Assembly: GCA_050697555.1 (NCBI GenBank)
Contig: JBOHAD010000050.1
Location: 1-18,355 of the forward strand
Direction of reading: 5' to 3'
DNA: 18,355 bases
From: DASQWP01 sp050697555
GTDB taxonomy: Bacteria > Actinomycetota > Thermoleophilia > Gaiellales > Gaiellaceae
The position numbers were made by a program, and so were the translations under genes. Shown here piece by piece: positions 13,855 through 18,355 of the stretch (the stretch's first letter is position 1; the number at the start of each line of letters is the position of its first letter). Below the pieces are notes generated by a model. That model was given only the letters and a program-made list of their open reading frames with translations, did no database searches and was not told where the DNA came from.

Positions 13855-14148
13855 ATGGACGAGGCTTGGACCGTGCCGCTCCCGGCTGACGTGGAGGAGC
13901 CGTTCGAGGTCTTCGTGAACGGCGTTCGGCAGGAGCCGGGAGCCGACTACACGGCCTTCGGGCGGGAGCTTCGCTTCACGAGGCCCCTCGCGCGCGAAGG
14001 GCGGCTAGGCGTCGTCCGCTGGGCGAGCATGTTCCTCGGCGTCGCCGGGACGTACCGCAAGAACGACTCGGTCGACGTCGTCTACGAGAGGGGTGGGCGG
14101 AAGCGGGTCGCCTCCGCCCTGCCGATCATCCCGCCAGGCGAGCGCTGA
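13855..14148 (+). CDS. Unknown 97-residue protein, probably beta-rich
   Basis: I do not recognise the family. The ATG at 13855 gives a 97-residue protein without signal peptide or membrane helix. The segment FEVFVNGVRQEPGADYT, followed by a short strand ELRFTRPL, resembles the 'VNG...Q..G.DYT...F' repeat seen in phage tail and receptor-binding beta-structures, but this is only pattern similarity. The middle, WASMFLGVAGTYRKNDSVDV, looks conserved in character. Codon use matches the neighbours, with strong G/C at third positions, which supports a real gene. It converges on the DUF4395 gene and the two coding ends overlap by 23 bp. A GGAG directly abuts the ATG, too close for a normal ribosome binding site; a TAGGCT hexamer suggests a very short leader. 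Confidence 0.7.
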   Translation: MDEAWTVPLPADVEEPFEVFVNGVRQEPGADYTAFGRELRFTRPLAREGRLGVVRWASMFLGVAGTYRKNDSVDVVYERGGRKRVASALPIIPPGER

Positions 14149-14824
14149 CAACCCCGTCGCCGCTCACGGCCACGGCTGTAGGGACGACGGCGACCCCGTA
14201 CTTGCGAGCGAGCTCAGGTCGGGTCGAGACGTCGACGGTGATGACCCTGCGCCCTTCCTCTCTGAGCCGGGCCTCGAGAGCGCGGCAGTCCGTGCAGAGC
14301 GGGTGCGTGAACTCGACGACGACCTCTCCCTCCGGCGGAAGCCCCAGCTCGCCGAGGTCGATCCGCTCCAACCGGTGCGAGCGGATTCCGCGCACGCGGG
14401 CGCCGAGCCGGTAGATCTCGCAGCCTGCGCAGAAGCCGGTCGCGGCGGCGAGCAGGGCAAGCCCCGCCACGAGGAGCCCGAGCGTCCAGCCGAGGACTGA
14501 GAGTCCCACCGCGTGGGCGACGGAGGCGGCTCCGAGCACCACGAGGCCGACCGTGTTGGCGAAGCGCGGCGGCCGCGCGTCCTCGATCGGCCCCTCGCCG
14601 AAGAGCGGCTGGACGAGCTCGAAGTAGGCGAGACAGGGGAGGCACCACCGGCGGCCGAGGGTGAGCCCGAGGGCGAGCTGCGCTGCCAGGATCGCGAGGA
14701 GCGGCCACCAGCCGGTCAGGAAGGCGAGGAGCGCGAGCGAGCCGATCACCGCCTGGTTGAAGCGGGGCCCGCGGCTGTCGATCACGTCCAGGTCGCGGTA
14801 CGGGTCGGCCACTTGTTGCTTCAT
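14126..14824 (-). CDS. DUF4395 membrane protein fused to a thioredoxin-like domain
   Basis: The 232-residue protein has two parts. Residues 15-140 match the DUF4395 pattern: SRGPRFNQAVIG, about four membrane helices, RRWCLPCLAYFELVQP, DARPPRFANTVG and GFCAGCEIY. Residues about 166-225 form a short thioredoxin-like fold: VVVEFTHPLCTDC with the redox pair Cys177/Cys180, a VDVS strand, and VVPTA with the cis-Pro 215. Two more CxxC pairs (61/64 and 132/135) lie at the ends of membrane helices. Three pairs in one chain suggest thiol-disulfide electron transfer across or at the membrane, as in DsbD/CcdA or VKOR fusions; this is inference. Lying beside a caa3 operon, it might serve CuA or cytochrome c maturation. 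The thioredoxin part lacks the usual final helix. The start codon has no ribosome binding site, but TAAGCT lies seven bases before it. Confidence 0.85.
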   Translation of the reverse strand: MKQQVADPYRDLDVIDSRGPRFNQAVIGSLALLAFLTGWWPLLAILAAQLALGLTLGRRWCLPCLAYFELVQPLFGEGPIEDARPPRFANTVGLVVLGAASVAHAVGLSVLGWTLGLLVAGLALLAAATGFCAGCEIYRLGARVRGIRSHRLERIDLGELGLPPEGEVVVEFTHPLCTDCRALEARLREEGRRVITVDVSTRPELARKYGVAVVPTAVAVSGDGVVSARLAG

Positions 14825-14831
14825 TTTGGAA

Positions 14832-14837
14832 AGCTTA
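14832..14837 (-). promoter_or_regulatory. -10 element for a leaderless DUF4395 transcript
   Basis: On the minus strand TAAGCT is followed by seven bases and then ATG 14824. This places the transcription start at the A of the start codon. There is no Shine-Dalgarno sequence. The arrangement matches known actinobacterial leaderless promoters. Confidence 0.55.
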
Positions 14838-14894
14838 CCCGCGGCACGCCGTCCGCGTGTCCAGTGAGTACCGCGGTCGCCGCCGGCGGCAAGC

Positions 14895-14910
14895 TAAGCT
14901 CAGGAGGAGG
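14895..14910 (+). promoter_or_regulatory. -10-like hexamer and ribosome binding site before sucA
   Basis: TAAGCT (14895-14900), the same hexamer as used on the other strand for the DUF4395 gene, is followed by CAGGAGGAGG and GTG 14911. The AGGAGG supports 14911 as the translation start. If the hexamer were the actual -10, the Shine-Dalgarno sequence would be mostly cut off the transcript, so only one of the two signals may be functional. Confidence 0.4.
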
Positions 14911-17730
14911 GTGGAACCCGAGCAGTTCGACGATCTCAACGCCGGCTTCGTCCAGGAGCTGTTCGCCCAGTACCTCGACTCGCCTGAGTCCGTCGATCCC
15001 GAGTGGCGGGCGCTCTTCGAGTCGGGAACGGCGACGCTCGTGGCGAGCCACCCCCTGGTCCGCCGCCTGCGGGAGCTCTACCCGGACGCGCTCGACGGCG
15101 GGAACGGAGCCCCGGCTGCGCCGGCGGCCGCTCCTCCGGAGCTCCTCGGCGCAGTCGCGGCCGCGATGTCGCTCGTGAAGGCACACCGGACGCACGGACA
15201 CCTGGCCGCGCGCCTCGACCCGCTCGGGAGCGAGCCGATCGGCGACCCGGCGCTCGATCCCGACCGCCTGGAGCCCCGCCTCACCGCCGACCTCCAGCGG
15301 CAGATCCCGGCCAAGGTCTTACGCCTGCACGTCCCGTGCGAGACGCTGGCCGAGGCGCTCCCGCAGCTCCGCGAAACGTACTGCGGGACGATCGCGTACG
15401 AGATCGAGCACATCTCGAGCCACGAGCAGCGGGTGTGGCTCCGGAACGCGATCGAGTCGAACCGGTACCGGCAACCGCTCTCCCAGGAGGAGCAGACGAC
15501 CCTTCTGCGGCGTCTCTCCGAGGTGGAGGCGTTCGAGCGCTACCTCCGCCGCGCCTTCCTCGGGCAGAAGCAGTTCTCGATCGAGGGGCTCGACGTCATG
15601 GTGCCCATGCTCGACGAGGCCTTCGAGCTGGCAGCCGCCGGCGGGGCCCGCGAGGTCGTGATGGGAATGGCTCATCGCGGCCGGCTGAACGTGCTCGCGC
15701 ACGTCGTCGGGCGGCCTTACGACTCCATCCTCCGTGAGTTCGAGGGGGAGCGCGTGCTCGAGGCGGTCGGCTCCGATCCGGAGGGCGGCACCGGCGACGT
15801 CAAGTACCACCACGGCGCCGGCGGGACGCGGAAGACCGCGAGCGGCGACGTCCAGGTCACGCTCTCGTCGAACCCGAGCCACCTCGAGTACGTCGACCCC
15901 GTCGTGGAAGGGCAGACGCGCGCCCTCCAGACCGACCACGACTCTGCGGAGGAGACGCACGACCCGAGCTCCGCGCTCGCCGTCCTCATCCACGGCGACG
16001 CAGCTTTCCCCGGCCAGGGCGTCGTCGCCGAGACGCTCAACCTCCAGGGGCTCGACGGCTACACGACGGGCGGCACGCTCCACCTCATCGCCAACAACCA
16101 GGTCGGCTTCACGACCGACCCGGAGGAGGGGCGCTCGACGCGCTATTCGAGCGACTTGGCGAAGGGCTTCGACACGCCGATCGTCCACGTGAACGCCGAC
16201 GACGCCGAGGCGGCGATCGCGGCGATCCGGCTGGCGATGGCCTTCCGCGCCCGCTTCCGCCACGACGTCGTCGTCGACCTCGTGGGGTACCGCCGCTTCG
16301 GTCACAACGAGGGCGACGAGCCGAGCTACACGCAGCCGCTCATGTACCGGAGGATCGAGGAGCATCCGAGCGTGCGGGAGCAGTATGCCCACGAGCTCGC
16401 CGAGCGAGGCGTCGTGAGCGAGGAGGAGGCCGAGGAGCTCGTCGAGGTCGTGCAGGCGCAGATGCGGGAGGCGCACGAGGCGCTGAAGGCGACGTTCGGC
16501 TCGGGCCGCGCCGGCTCGAAGGAGCGGCGGATCGGGCGCGGGGCGGACGCGCAGATCGAGACGGCGGTCGAGGCCGAGCGGCTCCGAGCGCTCAACGAGG
16601 AGCTGCTCGCGGTGCCGGAGGGCTTCCGCGTGCATCCGAAGCTCGCGAAGGCGCTCGAGCGACGGCGTGAGACGCTCGGCGAGGAGGGCGGCGTCGACTG
16701 GGCACAGGCGGAGGGGCTCGCCTTCGCCAGCCTCCTCACCGACGGAACGCCCATTCGCCTCACCGGCCAGGACACGGAGCGGGGCACGTTCTCCCACCGG
16801 CACCTCGTGCTGCACGACCACGTATCGGGCGAGAGGTGGACGCCAATCGAGCGCCTGCGCGAGGCGCGCGCCCCCTTCCAGGTGTACAACTCCCCCCTCT
16901 CCGAGGTGGCCGCGCTGGGCTTCGAGTACGGCTACTCGGTCGCCTGCCCGCGGGCGCTCCTCCTCTGGGAGGCGCAGTTCGGCGACTTCGTCAACGCCGC
17001 CCAGGTGGTCGTCGACCAGTTCATCGTCTCCGGGCTCTCGAAGTGGGGCCAGAGCTCGCGGCTCACCCTCCTGCTGCCGCACGGCTACGAGGGGAACGGG
17101 CCGGAGCACTCGAGCGCCCGGCTCGAGCGTTTCCTGCAGCTCGCCGCGCAGGAGAACGTCCGTGTCGTCAACTGTTCCACTGCGGCGCAGTACTTCCACG
17201 TGCTGCGCCGGCAGGCGCTGCACCCGAAGGCGCGCCCGCTCATCCTCCTCACGCCCAAGGGCCTGCTGCGTCTGAAGCAGGCGACCTCCCGGCTGGACGA
17301 CCTCGCCCGCGGCGGGTTCCGGGCGCTCATCGACGATCCGACGCTCGACGAGGAGGCGAAGCGGCAGGCCGAACGGCTCGTCCTCTGCTCCGGCAAGGTC
17401 TACTACGACATCGTCGGGCACGAGGCGTTCAAGGACGTCGAAGGGGTGGCCGTCGTACGGCTCGAGCAGCTCTATCCGTTCCCGGTTGCGGCCTACGACG
17501 AGCTCCTCTCGCGCTACCCGACGATCAGCGAGGTGATCTGGACGCAGGAGGAGCCGCAGAACATGGGTGCGTGGCGCGCGATCCGCCACCGGCTGGAGGA
17601 AGGGCTCCCGGCCGAGGTGGAGCTCCGCTATGTCGGCCGTCCGTGGCGCGCGAGCCCGAGCGAGGGCTACCCGACGGCTCACCTGCTCGAGCAGGACCGC
17701 ATCGCCCGCGAGTCCCTCGGCGCCTTCTAG
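14911..17730 (+). CDS. sucA: 2-oxoglutarate dehydrogenase E1 component
   Basis: SucA decarboxylates 2-oxoglutarate with thiamine diphosphate in the TCA cycle and passes the succinyl group to the E2 subunit. From GTG 14911 it has 939 residues, starting MEPEQFDDLNAGFVQ and leading to ELFAQYLDSPESVDPEWRAL, the N-terminal domain that binds E2. GMAHRGRLNVL is at 252-262. The ThDP motif runs from GDAAFPGQG (362) to NNQVGF (395). The pyrimidine domain begins near FASLLTDGTPIRLTGQDTERG, and the C-terminal domain has VVRLEQLYPFP. The frame is open to GTG 14857, but those 18 Arg-rich residues look untranslated and AGGAGG precedes 14911. Unlike the Kgd of mycobacteria and corynebacteria, there is no fused E2 acyltransferase domain, so a separate sucB is expected elsewhere. 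It ends 2 bp from the convergent regulator. Confidence 0.96.
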   Translation: MEPEQFDDLNAGFVQELFAQYLDSPESVDPEWRALFESGTATLVASHPLVRRLRELYPDALDGGNGAPAAPAAAPPELLGAVAAAMSLVKAHRTHGHLAARLDPLGSEPIGDPALDPDRLEPRLTADLQRQIPAKVLRLHVPCETLAEALPQLRETYCGTIAYEIEHISSHEQRVWLRNAIESNRYRQPLSQEEQTTLLRRLSEVEAFERYLRRAFLGQKQFSIEGLDVMVPMLDEAFELAAAGGAREVVMGMAHRGRLNVLAHVVGRPYDSILREFEGERVLEAVGSDPEGGTGDVKYHHGAGGTRKTASGDVQVTLSSNPSHLEYVDPVVEGQTRALQTDHDSAEETHDPSSALAVLIHGDAAFPGQGVVAETLNLQGLDGYTTGGTLHLIANNQVGFTTDPEEGRSTRYSSDLAKGFDTPIVHVNADDAEAAIAAIRLAMAFRARFRHDVVVDLVGYRRFGHNEGDEPSYTQPLMYRRIEEHPSVREQYAHELAERGVVSEEEAEELVEVVQAQMREAHEALKATFGSGRAGSKERRIGRGADAQIETAVEAERLRALNEELLAVPEGFRVHPKLAKALERRRETLGEEGGVDWAQAEGLAFASLLTDGTPIRLTGQDTERGTFSHRHLVLHDHVSGERWTPIERLREARAPFQVYNSPLSEVAALGFEYGYSVACPRALLLWEAQFGDFVNAAQVVVDQFIVSGLSKWGQSSRLTLLLPHGYEGNGPEHSSARLERFLQLAAQENVRVVNCSTAAQYFHVLRRQALHPKARPLILLTPKGLLRLKQATSRLDDLARGGFRALIDDPTLDEEAKRQAERLVLCSGKVYYDIVGHEAFKDVEGVAVVRLEQLYPFPVAAYDELLSRYPTISEVIWTQEEPQNMGAWRAIRHRLEEGLPAEVELRYVGRPWRASPSEGYPTAHLLEQDRIARESLGAF

Positions 17731-17732
17731 AG

Positions 17733-18355
17733 CTAGGCGATCAGCGAGAGCCGGAGCGCCTTGGCCACGGCCTGCGTGCGCGTCTCCGCGCCGAGCTTCG
17801 ACATCGCCTTGCGGATGTGGGTCCGCACGGTCTCGGGAGAGATGAAGAGCTGCCGGCCGATCTCCTCGTTGGAGAAGCCGTCCGCGAGCAGGCGAAGCAC
17901 CTCGCGCTCACGCCGGGTCAGCTCGGGCGTCGAGCCGTTGGCCTGCGACACGGCGAAGACGCCCGCGAGCACGGGATCGACGTAGGTGCCGCCGCGGGCG
18001 ACGATCTCGACTGCGCGCACCAGGTCGACGAGCGGGGCCTCCTTGACGAGGAAGCCGCGCGCGCCCGCGTCGATCGCCTCGGTCAGGAGGGCGCGGTCGC
18101 CGTAGCCCGTGTAGAGGATGACCCGGGTCGGGAGCTTCGCCTCCGCCGCGCGACGGACGAGCTCCATGCCCGAGAGGCCGGGCATACGGACGTCCACGAG
18201 CGCCACCGGGGGCCGTCGGGTCTCGAGCTTGGCGTACGCCTCGTCGCCGTTTCGGGCGCGGCCGGCGACTTCGATCTCGTGATCCTCGAGCACGGCGCAG
18301 ATCGCCTCCACCATGGCCGGATGATCGTCGGCGACGAGGCAGGAGAGCCCCGTCG
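17733..18355 (-). CDS. NarL/FixJ-family response regulator (N-terminus off the window)
   Basis: This two-component regulator has a receiver domain followed by a LuxR-type DNA-binding domain. The frame stays open to the window edge and reads TGLSCLVADDHPAMVEAI, which contains the acidic Asp pair of the receiver, so the internal ATG at 18314 is not the start. The true start probably lies just beyond the edge. The phosphoacceptor Asp is in ALVDVRMPG, the conserved Thr in ILYTGYG, and the Lys in GFLVKEAP. The helix-turn-helix (about the last 60 residues) reads LTRREREVLRLLADGFSNEE then ETVRTHIRKAMSKLGAETRT. It is tail to tail with sucA. The sensor kinase is not in the window, and its targets cannot be inferred from this sequence. 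Confidence 0.93.
   Translation of the reverse strand, partial: TGLSCLVADDHPAMVEAICAVLEDHEIEVAGRARNGDEAYAKLETRRPPVALVDVRMPGLSGMELVRRAAEAKLPTRVILYTGYGDRALLTEAIDAGARGFLVKEAPLVDLVRAVEIVARGGTYVDPVLAGVFAVSQANGSTPELTRREREVLRLLADGFSNEEIGRQLFISPETVRTHIRKAMSKLGAETRTQAVAKALRLSLIA

Noticed and set aside
14857..14910. Upstream GTG 14857 as the sucA start
   Set aside because: The added residues are Arg-rich and unlike the family N-terminus, while AGGAGG precedes GTG 14911.
17721..17739. CGCCT/AGGCG inverted repeat across the sucA and regulator stops as a terminator
   Set aside because: The 5-bp arms are too short to separate from chance in GC-rich DNA, and no T-tract follows.
1..18355. CRISPR array, tRNA, rRNA, integrase, transposase or phage genes
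   Set aside because: I saw no regularly spaced repeats, tRNA-like folds or mobile-element proteins; the content is core metabolism and respiration.

Overview
The window is about 70% GC and densely packed. Most genes overlap or abut, and GTG starts are common. This style, the presence of OpcA beside Zwf, and the form of the proteins suggest a high-GC actinobacterium, perhaps of the Thermoleophilia (Gaiellales/Solirubrobacterales) type. That placement is inference; no rRNA gene is present.

Region 1 (1-8625) is a nearly complete pentose-phosphate module. Transketolase (tkt, partial) runs leftward. From a 20-bp divergent gap, seven genes run rightward: rpiB, tal, pgi, gnd, zwf, opcA and pgl. Zwf with OpcA, Pgl and Gnd form the oxidative branch. 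RpiB, Tal and Tkt form the non-oxidative branch, and Pgi returns fructose-6-phosphate to glucose-6-phosphate. Only rpe is missing. Oddities include tal and pgi in one frame separated by a single TAG, a palindromic REP-like insert inside pgi, and a pgl with no ordinary start codon and a perfect hairpin in its first codons.

Region 2 (8622-13718, minus strand) is a caa3-type terminal oxidase operon read as coxB (with fused cytochrome c domain), coxA, ctaB (with an N-terminal four-helix extension resembling half of a heme A synthase), a 38-residue membrane protein and an amidase with no recognisable 5' start. Subunit III is not in the operon. The operon meets pgl tail to tail at a shared CTAG, in the centre of a 9-bp inverted repeat.

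Region 3 (13719-14910) holds two operator-like palindromes, a 97-residue unknown protein, and a convergent gene for a DUF4395 membrane protein fused to a thioredoxin-like domain, with three CxxC pairs.

Region 4 (14911-18355) has a stand-alone 2-oxoglutarate dehydrogenase E1 (sucA) and, tail to tail, a NarL/LuxR-type response regulator cut by the window edge.

Several transcripts look leaderless: TANNNT -10 hexamers lie 5-11 bases before the start codons of tkt, rpiB, coxB, the 97-residue gene and the DUF4395 gene.
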